Assembly (NCBI GenBank): GCA_033344775.1
Contig: JAWPMT010000007.1
Span: 248,001-312,000 of the forward strand
Source of the DNA: Cytophagales bacterium
GTDB taxonomy: Bacteria; Bacteroidota; Bacteroidia; Cytophagales; Cyclobacteriaceae
Reading direction: 5' to 3'
Length of the DNA: 64,000 bases
Every line of letters begins with the position of its first letter. Position 1 is the stretch's first letter. The position numbers and the translations under genes are program-made. Below the pieces are notes generated by a model. That model was not told the origin of the DNA. It made no database searches and saw only the letters and a list, made by a program, of their open reading frames with translations. This document shows, one piece after another, positions 51,895 to 60,888 of the stretch.

Positions 51895-53364
51895 CTATCG
51901 AACGACAAGTTTGTTTGCAAGTGTCTCGTTAGTTGTTTCGATGACAAGGGTATAGAATCCCGGTATTGCCGGGGCCTGATATTGGGCATTTTCTTCTGGT
52001 TGATATTGAGCAACCAATCGACCCGAAAGTGCATATAGATAGATGGTCTCAATTTCTCCCGTGTAATCAATTTGAAACTGTGTCCCAGTTACTAAAGGGT
52101 TAGGATATACAATAGGCTCAGGGAGTTCGCCCACGACCTGAATGGAATTTTCAACGACGAGACTATCGGTCTGATTGCCCAACTGTCCATATAACCTGAC
52201 AGTGAAAAGTCCTGGGGAATTGTAAGTCACTTCTGGCGCGTCCGTTTCGCTAAATACAGGGCTCCCACCCTCAAATTCCCAACGGTAAGACCCATATCCA
52301 ACACTCGTGTTTTCAAAAGAAATGGTTTCACCTGTGTTGATGTTCCTTTGATCGACAGCATAATTCAATACCAATGTTTCGTTGCAATGCTGAAGTGATT
52401 CCAGGACTTCCGTTCTGATCTCCGGTAATAGTGAGTAAACATTTCTGCCAGGGCATAAAGTAGCACATCCGTCCCTATGGCCGGAAATAGCTCGTAAATT
52501 TTCACCACGATGATCAGAAGAGCTGAGCGGATGAATACCCAAATCTGATAAGCTGAAGCTCAGCAAATTGACCAGTCTGTCACGGGTCTCGTGTGTCAGT
52601 TGGGCTGTTTCGTAATTGCCTAGCAAAGCCACACCAAAAGTGCCCGTGTTTTTGGCGCAAAAATGAGCCCCACGAACTTCAAATTCTGAGCGACTATCAC
52701 CTGGGTCTCTTCCTTCGTAAAGCGTACCATCTTGCGCAATCACAAAGTTGTAGCCAATATCATCCCATCCGTTCACCTCAGTGTGTAGCAAGTATATGTC
52801 ACGAACTACCTGCGTGTAGTTTGTATTGCTATTTGACCCAGCGGTATGATGAACAATATGATGCGTTACCGTGTGAAAGCTGGGTGAAGCAACTGGCGCA
52901 GGAAGTCCTGCACGCCATTCCGATTGTGGGATGGCTTCAACACTTGTACAATGAGTTTCGCTTTTTGATCCCTGGATCAAATGAGGTGGGGTGCCACTGT
53001 GAATGGTGTACAGATCTATTTTTCCTTGTGTCTCAGGGATGGAAATGACCGTTGTGGGTTCAGGTAAAGAAAGAAAATAAGTGGGTCTGGGAGCATGAAC
53101 ATCCAGTTCCAACTGATATTTAGATTCATTGATCAGTAGCGTTCGAGTTGGAGTAGAAGCTTCTTCATCGACGATGGCCACTGCCGTGATGAGATCCACA
53201 GATTTTAAGGCCACCTGACCCGAATTCGGATGGATGGTGTGCTTTTGAACGAACTGTGCGTTAGAAAAATACGATAAACTGAAACAGCAGGTGAATAGCA
53301 GGCATTTAAACGCCCACGCCGACGATTTCTGCCAATTTTTCCACAGCAAAGTCCACTTCCTCAT
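51895..53364 (-). CDS. T9SS-exported peptidoglycan amidase (PGRP/Amidase_2) with PKD domain
   Basis: The 489-aa product has a long n-region and signal (WAFKCLLFTCCFSLSYFSNAQ). Residues about 150-320 form an N-acetylmuramoyl-L-alanine amidase/PGRP domain with VTHHIVHHTAGSNSNTNY (zinc His), GWDDIGYNFVIAQDGTLYEGR (split here) and ISGHRDGCATLCPGRNVY (second His and a Cys pair). A PKD domain follows (about 330-405: ISFENTSVGYGSYRWEFEGG). The last 75 residues hold VYPNPLVTGTQFQIDYTGE, a T9SS type A signal. It cuts the amide bond between muramic acid and the stem peptide. The start overlaps the cysteine desulfurase gene by 59 nt; no better in-frame start is visible. Confidence 0.9.
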   Translation of the reverse strand: MRKWTLLWKNWQKSSAWAFKCLLFTCCFSLSYFSNAQFVQKHTIHPNSGQVALKSVDLITAVAIVDEEASTPTRTLLINESKYQLELDVHAPRPTYFLSLPEPTTVISIPETQGKIDLYTIHSGTPPHLIQGSKSETHCTSVEAIPQSEWRAGLPAPVASPSFHTVTHHIVHHTAGSNSNTNYTQVVRDIYLLHTEVNGWDDIGYNFVIAQDGTLYEGRDPGDSRSEFEVRGAHFCAKNTGTFGVALLGNYETAQLTHETRDRLVNLLSFSLSDLGIHPLSSSDHRGENLRAISGHRDGCATLCPGRNVYSLLPEIRTEVLESLQHCNETLVLNYAVDQRNINTGETISFENTSVGYGSYRWEFEGGSPVFSETDAPEVTYNSPGLFTVRLYGQLGNQTDSLVVENSIQVVGELPEPIVYPNPLVTGTQFQIDYTGEIETIYLYALSGRLVAQYQPEENAQYQAPAIPGFYTLVIETTNETLANKLVVR

Positions 53365-54448
53365 TCGTTGTATACTTACTAAATGAAAATCTGACTGCCC
53401 CCCTGGAATGATCTCTTTTTAACTCGGCCAATACATGTGAACCAATATTGGAACCACTGGAACAAGCACTTCCCCCTGAAGCGGAGACGCCATTGATGTC
53501 CAGATTAAAAAGTAACATGTCATTGTCCTCGGAGGGAGGCAGACATACATTCAATACGGTATAAAGGCTATTTTGGATGTCACCAGAGGTGCCATTGAAG
53601 TGAATATCTTCAATTTGTTCCCGCAATTTGTGGATCATGCGGCTTTTCAGTCCTTCAATATGCTGACGATGGTCCAGTTGATGTTGATAGGAGATCTCCA
53701 AAGCCTTGGCCAGACCAATGATCCCTGATACATTTTCAGTTCCTCCACGCATGTTGCGTTCCTGGGCTCCTCCGTGAATGAAAGGAGTGATTTTTTTATC
53801 GTGTCGCACGTGCAAAAAGCCAACGCCTTTTGGTCCATGCAATTTATGTGCGGAACCAACAATGAAATGTGCTTTTAACTGCTGCAGATCGTGCCTGAAA
53901 TGACCAACCGTCTGTACGGTATCACTGTGAAAGATCGCATCATACTCCTCACACATTTCTCCTACACGGTCAATATCAGTTACATTACCAATTTCGTTAT
54001 TGGCATGCATCAGAGAGACCATTACGTTGCCGCGATGTGCTTTCAGCAGTTCCTCCAGATGATCGTATTTGACCTGTCCGTCATTTTCCAATTCCACGAA
54101 ATGGAGTTTGACTTTTCCAGTTTTTTCTAGTTCTTCTGCGGTGTGAAGCACGGCATGATGCTCGATTTTGGAAGTGATCAGATGCTCAATTCCTTTACAT
54201 GCTATGGTGCATTTGAGTGCGGTGTTGTCTGCCTCCGTTCCTCCGGAAGTAAAGAAAATCTCGGAAGGTGATGTATTGAGAATGTCCGCTACTTTTTTCC
54301 GTGATCGCTCCAGTGCCGAACGCACTTCTCGACCATGACTATGAATAGATGAAGGATTGCCATACTTGTTGAGTAAGTATGGCTTCATTTCTTCAAATAC
54401 AGCTTCGTCAACGGGGGTGGTAGCTGCATTATCAAAGTAAGCTCTCAT
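53306..54448 (-). CDS. Cysteine desulfurase (NifS/IscS-like)
   Basis: The 380-aa PLP enzyme starts MRAYFDNAATTPVDEAVFEEM and has FTSGGTEADNTALK (about 67-80), the PLP-Lys in SAHKLHGPKGVGFL (about 196-209) and the persulfide Cys in GGSACSSGS (about 324-332). It takes sulfur from cysteine for Fe-S cluster, thiamine or tRNA thiolation pathways. No isc, suf or thiI gene is adjacent, so the receiving pathway is open. It is followed by the amidase gene in overlapping frame and preceded 19 nt upstream by glmM. Confidence 0.94.
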   Translation of the reverse strand: MRAYFDNAATTPVDEAVFEEMKPYLLNKYGNPSSIHSHGREVRSALERSRKKVADILNTSPSEIFFTSGGTEADNTALKCTIACKGIEHLITSKIEHHAVLHTAEELEKTGKVKLHFVELENDGQVKYDHLEELLKAHRGNVMVSLMHANNEIGNVTDIDRVGEMCEEYDAIFHSDTVQTVGHFRHDLQQLKAHFIVGSAHKLHGPKGVGFLHVRHDKKITPFIHGGAQERNMRGGTENVSGIIGLAKALEISYQHQLDHRQHIEGLKSRMIHKLREQIEDIHFNGTSGDIQNSLYTVLNVCLPPSEDNDMLLFNLDINGVSASGGSACSSGSNIGSHVLAELKRDHSRGAVRFSFSKYTTNEEVDFAVEKLAEIVGVGV

Positions 54449-54467
54449 ATCACAATGGTTAATTCGT

Positions 54468-55850
54468 TCAACTCGACATAAACTCCTTTATGTCGGTGAT
54501 AATCTTATTTGCCAGGTGCTCCGCAGTTGCCGAACTCTCAGACTCAGCAAAAATACGAATAATTGGCTCAGTATTAGACTTTCTCAATTGTACCCATTCG
54601 CGATCAAACTCGATCTTGATCCCATCGATATCATTGATCGGTTGATTTTTGTACTTTTCTTTCAAAGCAAGTAAAATCTTATCCGTATCGATCTCAGGAC
54701 TTAGCTCCAGCTTGTTTTTGGAAATATGGTAATTGGGATAAGTAGATCGCAACATCAAGGCACTTTTACCATAATGTGCCAAATGTGAAAGGAACAAGGC
54801 GATACCCGCCAGGGCATCACGACCATAATGAAGATCAGGAACGATCACACCCCCATTACCTTCTCCGCCGATGACGGCATTGGTCTCCTTCATTTTCTCA
54901 ACAACATTTACCTCGCCTACCGCAGCAGCAGCGTATTGACCACCATGCTTTTCGGTGACATCACGTAGCGCACGCGTACTGGAAAGGTTGGAAACTGTAT
55001 TTCCGAGTTTCTTACCCAATACATAATCACTCACGGCTACCAGTGTGTACTCTTCACCAAAACTTTGGCCATCCTCGCACATTAACACCAGTCGATCTAC
55101 ATCAGGGTCCACAACGATACCCAAGTCATACTGGCCTGCTTCGAGTTCCTGGCTGATTTGAGTCAAATTCTCTGGTAGTGGCTCGGGATTGTGTGGAAAC
55201 TGTCCATTGGGTTCACAGAACATTTCTTTGACTTCCACACCTAGTTTTTGCAACAGTTTCGGCACCGCGATCCCTCCGGTACTGTTCACAGCATCTACAA
55301 CCACCTTGAACTTGCGGTCTTTGATCGCATCTACATCTACTAGTTCATGGGCCAGTACTGCTTCGATATGTTGATCGATATAAGTATCGTCCGTTTGATA
55401 AGTCCCGAATTTTCTGGGTTCTACAAAATCAAGGTCTCCAGATTCGGCAATTTCAAGCACTTTTTTCCCATCAGCTCCTGAAATGAACTCGCCTTTTTCA
55501 TTCAATAATTTAAGCGCATTCCATCCAGCCGGATTGTGACTGGCGGTGATTATGATCCCGGCATGTGCTTTCTCCATGATCACGGCCATTTCTACAGTGG
55601 GTGTAGTTGATAGTCCCAGGTCGAGCACATTGATCCCCATAGACATAAGGGTATTACTGATCAGGTTTGAGATCGCCGAGCCTGAAGGTCGGGCGTCGCG
55701 GCCAATGACCAAAGAAGGATTCGCTTCCTTTTCTTTCACCCACATACCAAACGCAGCAGCGAACTTCACAACATCTAGTGGTGAAAGGGTTTCTCCTGGT
55801 TTGCCACCGATGGTTCCACGAATGCCTGAGATTGATTTTATTAATGTCAA
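54468..55850 (-). CDS. glmM: Phosphoglucosamine mutase-type phosphohexomutase
   Basis: The 460-aa enzyme has the phosphoserine loop ITASHNPAGWNALK (about 100-114), the metal-binding DPDVDRL (about 248-254), the sugar-binding GEGNGGV (about 322-328) and the phosphate-binding RKSNTEPIIRI near residue 425. It converts glucosamine-6-phosphate to glucosamine-1-phosphate for UDP-GlcNAc synthesis. GlmM and phosphomannomutase differ subtly; GEGNGGV and the Bacteroidota length fit GlmM. The gene just downstream is the cysteine desulfurase (19 nt). Confidence 0.92.
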   Translation of the reverse strand: MTLIKSISGIRGTIGGKPGETLSPLDVVKFAAAFGMWVKEKEANPSLVIGRDARPSGSAISNLISNTLMSMGINVLDLGLSTTPTVEMAVIMEKAHAGIIITASHNPAGWNALKLLNEKGEFISGADGKKVLEIAESGDLDFVEPRKFGTYQTDDTYIDQHIEAVLAHELVDVDAIKDRKFKVVVDAVNSTGGIAVPKLLQKLGVEVKEMFCEPNGQFPHNPEPLPENLTQISQELEAGQYDLGIVVDPDVDRLVLMCEDGQSFGEEYTLVAVSDYVLGKKLGNTVSNLSSTRALRDVTEKHGGQYAAAAVGEVNVVEKMKETNAVIGGEGNGGVIVPDLHYGRDALAGIALFLSHLAHYGKSALMLRSTYPNYHISKNKLELSPEIDTDKILLALKEKYKNQPINDIDGIKIEFDREWVQLRKSNTEPIIRIFAESESSATAEHLANKIITDIKEFMSS

Positions 55851-55987
55851 AACGGTCTAATTTTTAGCGGTGCGCAAAGATAGAAGGATTTACATGTAAG
55901 CAAAGCCCTTCTTAGAATCCTTAAACGGACCTTTACGCAGAGGTCAATAATTGATGGGATTAACCCTAATAATTGGGAAGAAAAGGA

Positions 55988-56218
55988 TCAGTCAAATTTG
56001 GCCAACACCTTGTTGACTTCAGATTCGGGATTAGCACAAGCATCTCCTGCTTTCACTGTTTTGCCGCAAAAACCACATTGGGCGCCTTCCTTATTGAGAA
56101 AAGGCGATTGTGAAGCGCATGTCCCTTTGAACTCACCATTTTTTACGAAGAGCAGGCGAACGGACATCAATATAAAAAAGGCCGCAACAAATCCAATTCC
56201 GAGTAATACAGTTGTCAT
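55988..56218 (-). CDS. Small membrane protein with Cys-rich tail
   Basis: The 76-aa protein has one N-terminal transmembrane helix (VLLGIGFVAAFFILMSVRLLF) followed by four Cys (GTCAS, QCGFCGKTVKAGDACANP). The CxxC plus flanking Cys could bind zinc, iron or a metal cluster. It resembles small membrane or secreted proteins conserved in Bacteroidota, of unknown function. It is divergent from mazG with an 83-nt gap. Confidence 0.75.
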   Translation of the reverse strand: MTTVLLGIGFVAAFFILMSVRLLFVKNGEFKGTCASQSPFLNKEGAQCGFCGKTVKAGDACANPESEVNKVLAKFD

Positions 56219-56301
56219 AATGTGACGTGATTTAAGGCAAAATTAACCATTATTGTACAAGTACATAGTTAACCAATAATCATACTGAAAAGATTCACGT
56301 C

Positions 56302-57117
56302 ATGTCCAAAAGTTTAGCCAAGCCTGACCCTAATCGTGCCAAAAAACTGGAAGCCTTCGATCGGTTGTTGACCATCATGGATGAGCTGCGTGAAAACTGT
56401 CCGTGGGACAAGAAACAAACCATGGAATCTCTGCGACACCTGACCATCGAAGAGACCTATGAGTTGTCCGAGGCGATCATCGAAGCAGACAATGAAGAGG
56501 TGAAAAAAGAATTGGGTGACATCATGTTGCATATGGTTTTCTATAGTCGGATCGGGTCTGAACAAGGTGATTTTGACGTGGCGGATGTACTGAATGAAGT
56601 GTGTGATAAACTGATCCGCAGACACCCACATATATATGGAGATGTAAGTGCAGAGGATGAGGATCAAGTCAAAGCCAATTGGGAAAAGATCAAATTGCAG
56701 GAAAAAGGAAATCAATCCGTGTTAGGGGGTGTCCCAAAACACTTACCTGCATTAGTCAAGGCGATGCGCATTCAGGAGAAGGCTCGGGGAGTAGGATTTG
56801 ATTGGGATGATAAAAGCCAGGTTTGGGAAAAAGTAGAAGAAGAAATGGGCGAGTTCAAAGCAGAGTTCGACGTGGCCGATGAAGCGGAAATAGATCAGGA
56901 AAAGGCCCAGGGAGAATTTGGAGACTTGTTATTCTCCTTAGTTAATTATTCCAGATTCATTGATATTAATCCTGAAGAGGCCTTGGAACGCACCAACAAG
57001 AAGTTCATCAAGCGATTTAAGTACCTGGAAGCCGAATCCAGGAAGGATGGCAAAGAATTATCTGATATGACCCTCCAAGAGATGGATGTGTATTGGGAAA
57101 GGGCGAAGAAGCAGTAG
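56302..57117 (+). CDS. mazG: Nucleoside triphosphate pyrophosphohydrolase MazG
   Basis: The 271-aa product has two MazG repeats. The first has CPWDKKQTMESLRHLTIEE, TYELSEAI and KKELGDIMLHMVFYSRI (about 30-82), the metal-binding ExxE and ExxD set. The second contains GEFGDLLFSLVNYSRF (about 202-217). RHPHIYGDV and KAMRIQEKARGVGFDWDD are typical linkers. It hydrolyses NTPs and dNTPs to NMPs, clearing aberrant or excess nucleotides. A separate, oppositely oriented small gene lies upstream. Confidence 0.95.
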   Translation: MSKSLAKPDPNRAKKLEAFDRLLTIMDELRENCPWDKKQTMESLRHLTIEETYELSEAIIEADNEEVKKELGDIMLHMVFYSRIGSEQGDFDVADVLNEVCDKLIRRHPHIYGDVSAEDEDQVKANWEKIKLQEKGNQSVLGGVPKHLPALVKAMRIQEKARGVGFDWDDKSQVWEKVEEEMGEFKAEFDVADEAEIDQEKAQGEFGDLLFSLVNYSRFIDINPEEALERTNKKFIKRFKYLEAESRKDGKELSDMTLQEMDVYWERAKKQ

Positions 57118-57482
57118 GTGTAAGAATAATCATCATGTCGACCTTACTGTAAGGAAAACTGGTCCGTTCGGCTTATATCCCTGAGAAATGAGATGAGTAT
57201 CTAAGTACTTCGTTGCTATAAAGTTAAGATTCGTCTACGCGGACCCGGTCTGGCCCGACCAGGTTACTGCGAAGAATTGAATCGGCCAAAGCGGCAGTCT
57301 ATTCTGCATTTTTGTTCCGAGACCTTATTTTAGATTGCCGCTTCGACGGTCCGATCACCAACTCGCAATGACGACCCATTATCCTTAACTTTAAATCATT
57401 GTCGCGCTCCCGATTAGGGGATATCTTTAAAACAAAAAAAGCTCCATGAGGGAGCTTTTCTGAAATCAATAAAATTGTTCTC
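57118..57482. other. 365-nt intergenic region with hairpin remnants
   Basis: No gene was seen. It contains AAGCGGCAGTCTA (57289-57301) pairing with TAGATTGCCGCTT (57331-57343, one G-T pair). The right arm continues into CGACGG ... GCAATGACGAC, similar to common GTCATTGCGAG-type dispersed repeats read on the other strand. A degenerate GGTCTGGCCCGACC hairpin lies around 57247-57261. The redoxin terminator is at 57433-57459. Confidence 0.55.
57433..57459 (-). terminator. Terminator of the redoxin/TlpA unit
   Basis: Read on the minus strand, AAAAGCTCC and GGAGCTTTT form a 9-bp stem around CTCAT with additional T residues, 24 nt beyond the redoxin stop. Confidence 0.85.
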
Positions 57483-58121
57483 TTAGGATTCTTTCCATTT
57501 GATGGTGCAGCCAATTGCTCTTGCACCTGTTACTGTAGGCTTGTTGCCAGCAAGTAAGGCGTCCACTGCATCCTCAACGTAAGTTTTTTCTACATCAGAA
57601 GCATCCCTGGGACTGTCATCGATTGCTCCGATGAATTCAATTTTGTATTTTCCAGTAGCCTCTTCGTTCAATACGTAGACATGAGGCGTCTTGGTGGCGC
57701 CATATGCCGAAGCTACTGTTTGAGAATCATCTCTCAGGTAAGGAAAAGAATAGCCTTTGTCCTTCGCCCTTTTCTTCATTTCGCCCATGCTGTCACCAGG
57801 TTGCTGATCAATGTCATTGGGATTGATGGCAATCACAGGAAATCCCTGGCTCGCATACTTCTGATCCAATTCCATGATGCGCTGCTCATACATTTTAGCA
57901 TATGGACAAGTGTTGCAAGTGAAAACAACGATGAAACCTTTGTTGTCTTTGTAATCCGCAAGAGAAACCGTTTTACCATCGATATTCTCCAATTCGAAAT
58001 CCTGAGCGTAATCACCTACCCCCATTCCGAATTTATCAGCTGAGGCATTGATGAAGAGGATGGCAACTACGGTTACCAAACCTGTGATCATAAGAAAATT
58101 CCGTTTCATATTGTCTTTCAT
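57483..58121 (-). CDS. Exported AhpC/TSA-type thioredoxin-fold protein
   Basis: The 212-aa product has an N-terminal hydrophobic helix (FLMITGLVTVVAILFINASA, after either of two Met) and a thioredoxin-like fold. Seen: DYAQDFELENIDGKTVSLADYKDNKGFIVVF, a CxxC in FTCNTCPYAK (about 68-71), INPNDIDQQPGDS, and a cis-Pro segment in ATKTPHVYVLN. These fit the redoxin family near peroxiredoxins. Likely location is the periplasm. It lies 3 nt after the TlpA-like gene, so both are cotranscribed thiol-redox proteins. Confidence 0.88.
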   Translation of the reverse strand: MKDNMKRNFLMITGLVTVVAILFINASADKFGMGVGDYAQDFELENIDGKTVSLADYKDNKGFIVVFTCNTCPYAKMYEQRIMELDQKYASQGFPVIAINPNDIDQQPGDSMGEMKKRAKDKGYSFPYLRDDSQTVASAYGATKTPHVYVLNEEATGKYKIEFIGAIDDSPRDASDVEKTYVEDAVDALLAGNKPTVTGARAIGCTIKWKES

Positions 58122-58124
58122 GTT

Positions 58125-58589
58125 TTAATCCATGAATTGGTTAATAGCTTCTTCCAATTCTTCTCCGGTAAAAGGCTTTTCATAAAAGTGCCGTTTCCCC
58201 GATGAAGTCACAAAAAGCGTTGCAGGAATTGCGCCAGACCAATTATTATCTACTTTACCCATGTAGCTGTCGTAATCTTTTTCATTCAACAACATCACCT
58301 GGGATTGCAAATTCTTTTTTGCCACAAATTTTTTCACTTTGGATTCGTCCTGAATAAAATCCAGACTGACCAAAATAACCTCAACATTTTCATTGGTATT
58401 CACTTGCTCGAAATGAGGCAGTTCCTTGATGCAAGGACCGCACCAGGTTGCCCAGAAATTGATGACTCTGAGCTTATCGGAATTACTCGCTATAGCTTGC
58501 TCTAACTGATCGTATTTGACGATTTTGACGTCTTGAGCGGTTGCAAGGGTGAAAGTGCAAAGGCACAAAAGGGCAAATACGCTTTTCAT
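58125..58589 (-). CDS. TlpA-like exported thioredoxin
   Basis: The 154-aa product has a signal peptide (VFALLCLCTFTLATAQD) and a TlpA/ResA-type domain with INFWATWCGPCIKELPHF (CGPC at about 50-53), VSLDFIQDESKVKKF and a cis-Pro in SGAIPATLFV. It should be a periplasmic thiol reductant or oxidant. The paired redoxin gene starts 3 nt after its stop. Confidence 0.9.
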   Translation of the reverse strand: MKSVFALLCLCTFTLATAQDVKIVKYDQLEQAIASNSDKLRVINFWATWCGPCIKELPHFEQVNTNENVEVILVSLDFIQDESKVKKFVAKKNLQSQVMLLNEKDYDSYMGKVDNNWSGAIPATLFVTSSGKRHFYEKPFTGEELEEAINQFMD

Positions 58590-58996
58590 GAATATGATAA
58601 TACGTTTGAAAGACGCCCAAGGTTTTGTATAAAAACAGAAATTTTAAGATTTTTTCAAAATTGCACTTTCGGAAGGTGTGTGTTTGGAAAACTGACTCTG
58701 ATGTTAATTTACGGTTAACACATTTGGATATTACCGAGATTGGAGTGTGTATTTATTGAAAAATCGCATCGATTGTATGGTTTCAGAAATTATTGAAAGC
58801 AGCATTTTCAATATCTGATGGCTTGATTGGCAGTTTTCCACAAAAATTCAAATTATCAACATTGCTTGATGTGAATTGATTTAAAATGCTGTAAATCAAA
58901 TAGGTATGCTTATTGTAAGCAATGTAGATTTCTGTGGAAAACTAAAATCTTTACTGAAACAGTCAGAAATTTTAGCTTGTTTTATATTCGTCGGTT
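58590..58996. other. 407-nt intergenic region upstream of the thioredoxin pair
   Basis: No gene was seen. It must hold the promoter of the TlpA-like gene and the 3' UTR of the ClC gene, and contains the triple-nested inverted repeat at 58832-58943, listed separately. It is AT-rich. Confidence 0.6.
58832..58943. repeat. Triple-nested perfect inverted repeat (112 nt)
   Basis: Three exact stems are nested: AGTTTTCCACA / TGTGGAAAACT (58832-58842 and 58933-58943), ACATTGCTT / AAGCAATGT (58859-58867 and 58917-58925) and TTGATTTA / TAAATCAA (58876-58883 and 58892-58899, loop 8 nt). It could be a structured RNA or a MITE-like element. Confidence 0.65.
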
Positions 58997-60757
58997 TTAT
59001 TCTTGGTTTTGACGCCTAAGCTTATTCCGATAGGCGTTGAAAATTCGACTTTTTGAGACAAACCCTACATATTTCCCATCATCAATCACAGGTAAATTCC
59101 AGGCTTGTGTTAACTGAAATTTATTCATCACTGATTGCATTTTTTCACGCGAAGAAACGGAACCGGGTGGTTTTTGCATGATCGCCTGGACCGAAATACT
59201 GTCTCTTTTTTCAGGATCAAACATGATATCTCGGATGTCGTCCAGTGTTACAATGCCGTGAAGCACATTTTCTTCGTCCAATACTGGAAAAATGTTTCGC
59301 TTACTCTTTCGCACTAACGCCACCAAATCTCCCAGCTTCTTTTCCGGATGGATAGCCAGGAGGTCTGTTTCTATGATCTTTTTCATATCGATCAGGCTGA
59401 GTACGATCTGATCTTTGTCATAAGGAATCAAATCGCCTTTTTCGATGAGGTGCTTGGTGTAGAAAGAGTGCTCTTCGAAATAGGAGATGGTAGTAAATGC
59501 CAGGGCAGAGACCAACATCAGTGGTACGAATAGCATATAACCCCCCGTGATTTCAGCGATCAGGAAGATAGCTGTGAGCGGAGCGTGTAGCACGCCACTC
59601 ATAACCCCGCACATGCCTACCAGTGTGAAGTTGCTTAAGCTCACATTCGCCCCAGGTATGAGAATGTTGTACACGGAAGCAATAAGGAAGCCAGTGACCC
59701 CACCCATGAACAATGATGGGGCAAAAATTCCGCCGCTACCTCCGGCGCCAATGGTCAGCGCGCTGGCTACGGGTTTGATCAACACGACCAGTAACAGAAA
59801 GGCGATCAGGAAATATTGGTTATCATCGATTGGGTCCAGAAACCCGCCTTCGAATAGCATGATCTCATCGTGTGAGAGCAATTGTTTGATGGTGTCATAT
59901 CCTTCACCGTAGATGGGTGGGAAGATCAATAGAATAAGAGCCAGTGCCAGACCGCCTACCAAAACGCGTCTAAATGAATTACGGATGTTTTGAATCGCAT
60001 CTTCTACCCGGAACATGACACGGGTGAAATAAAGTGAAGCCAAACCGCACACCATTCCTAACCCAAAATAATAGGGAGTATCCTTGGCCGAAAATCCATC
60101 TACAATACGGAAGGAGAATAAAATATCTTCTCCCAGCAGGATAATGGTCACCAACTGGCCCGCTACAGAAGCGATCAGGATAGGGATGAATTTGGAGATG
60201 GTGACTTCTGTTAGAATTACCTCGACGGCAAAAATAACCCCTGCTATTGGGGAGTTGAATATGGCAGAGACCGCACCGGCTGAGCCACAACCAATGAGTA
60301 AAGTTCTTCTTTTATAGTTAAGGTGTACCAGTCGGGCCAGGTTGGATCCAATGGCGGATCCTGTTACCACAATGGGAGCTTCCAAACCGACCGAACCTCC
60401 AAAACCTACGGTAAGTGCACTGGTGATCATCCGAGAATACATGCGAGTGCGGCGGATGATGCTGGAATTCTTAGAAATGGCATACAGAATCTGGGTGATA
60501 CCGTGCCCTAAACTTTCCTTGAATAAGAATTTTGAAATCGCAACCGTAAGGAAAATGCCAATGATTGGGTAGGCGATATAAATAAAGCTACCTCCTGGGA
60601 AGTGAATGTTGTTTCGAAGGACTTCTTGTATGAAGTGGACAGAAGTTTTGAGTGTAACGGCAGCGATCCCCGCAACGAGTCCAATAATACCTGCTACAAT
60701 GAGAATGAAGTTGTTGTCGCTGATGTGTTTGAGGCGCCAAACCAAAAACTTCATCAA
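58997..60757 (-). CDS. ClC-family chloride channel/antiporter with CBS pair
   Basis: The 586-aa product has about 16-18 hydrophobic helices. The ClC signature regions are GFGGSVGLEAPIV (about 118-130, with the gating Glu at 126), GCGSAGAVSAIFNSPIAGVIFAVE (about 158-181, split here) and GSGGIFAPSLFMGG (about 350-363). The first signature, usually GSGIP, reads GHGIT (84-88), an atypical anion-site variant. Two C-terminal CBS domains (about 460-575: DLLAIHPEKKLGDLVALV, PVLDEENVLHGIVTLDD and PVIDDGKYVGFVSKSR) probably regulate it by nucleotide binding. It may be a channel or a proton-coupled exchanger; the sequence alone cannot say. Confidence 0.92.
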   Translation of the reverse strand: MMKFLVWRLKHISDNNFILIVAGIIGLVAGIAAVTLKTSVHFIQEVLRNNIHFPGGSFIYIAYPIIGIFLTVAISKFLFKESLGHGITQILYAISKNSSIIRRTRMYSRMITSALTVGFGGSVGLEAPIVVTGSAIGSNLARLVHLNYKRRTLLIGCGSAGAVSAIFNSPIAGVIFAVEVILTEVTISKFIPILIASVAGQLVTIILLGEDILFSFRIVDGFSAKDTPYYFGLGMVCGLASLYFTRVMFRVEDAIQNIRNSFRRVLVGGLALALILLIFPPIYGEGYDTIKQLLSHDEIMLFEGGFLDPIDDNQYFLIAFLLLVVLIKPVASALTIGAGGSGGIFAPSLFMGGVTGFLIASVYNILIPGANVSLSNFTLVGMCGVMSGVLHAPLTAIFLIAEITGGYMLFVPLMLVSALAFTTISYFEEHSFYTKHLIEKGDLIPYDKDQIVLSLIDMKKIIETDLLAIHPEKKLGDLVALVRKSKRNIFPVLDEENVLHGIVTLDDIRDIMFDPEKRDSISVQAIMQKPPGSVSSREKMQSVMNKFQLTQAWNLPVIDDGKYVGFVSKSRIFNAYRNKLRRQNQE

Positions 60758-60888
60758 CAGCCTGCTATATGTGATTTTATTGAACTTGATAGCGGGTAAA
60801 ATTGTGTGGCAAATGTACCTCTTATGGAATCAAATAGGCAAGCTATCTCCGCGACGTTTACATGCAGTTAGTCAACTATCTTGTGCAA

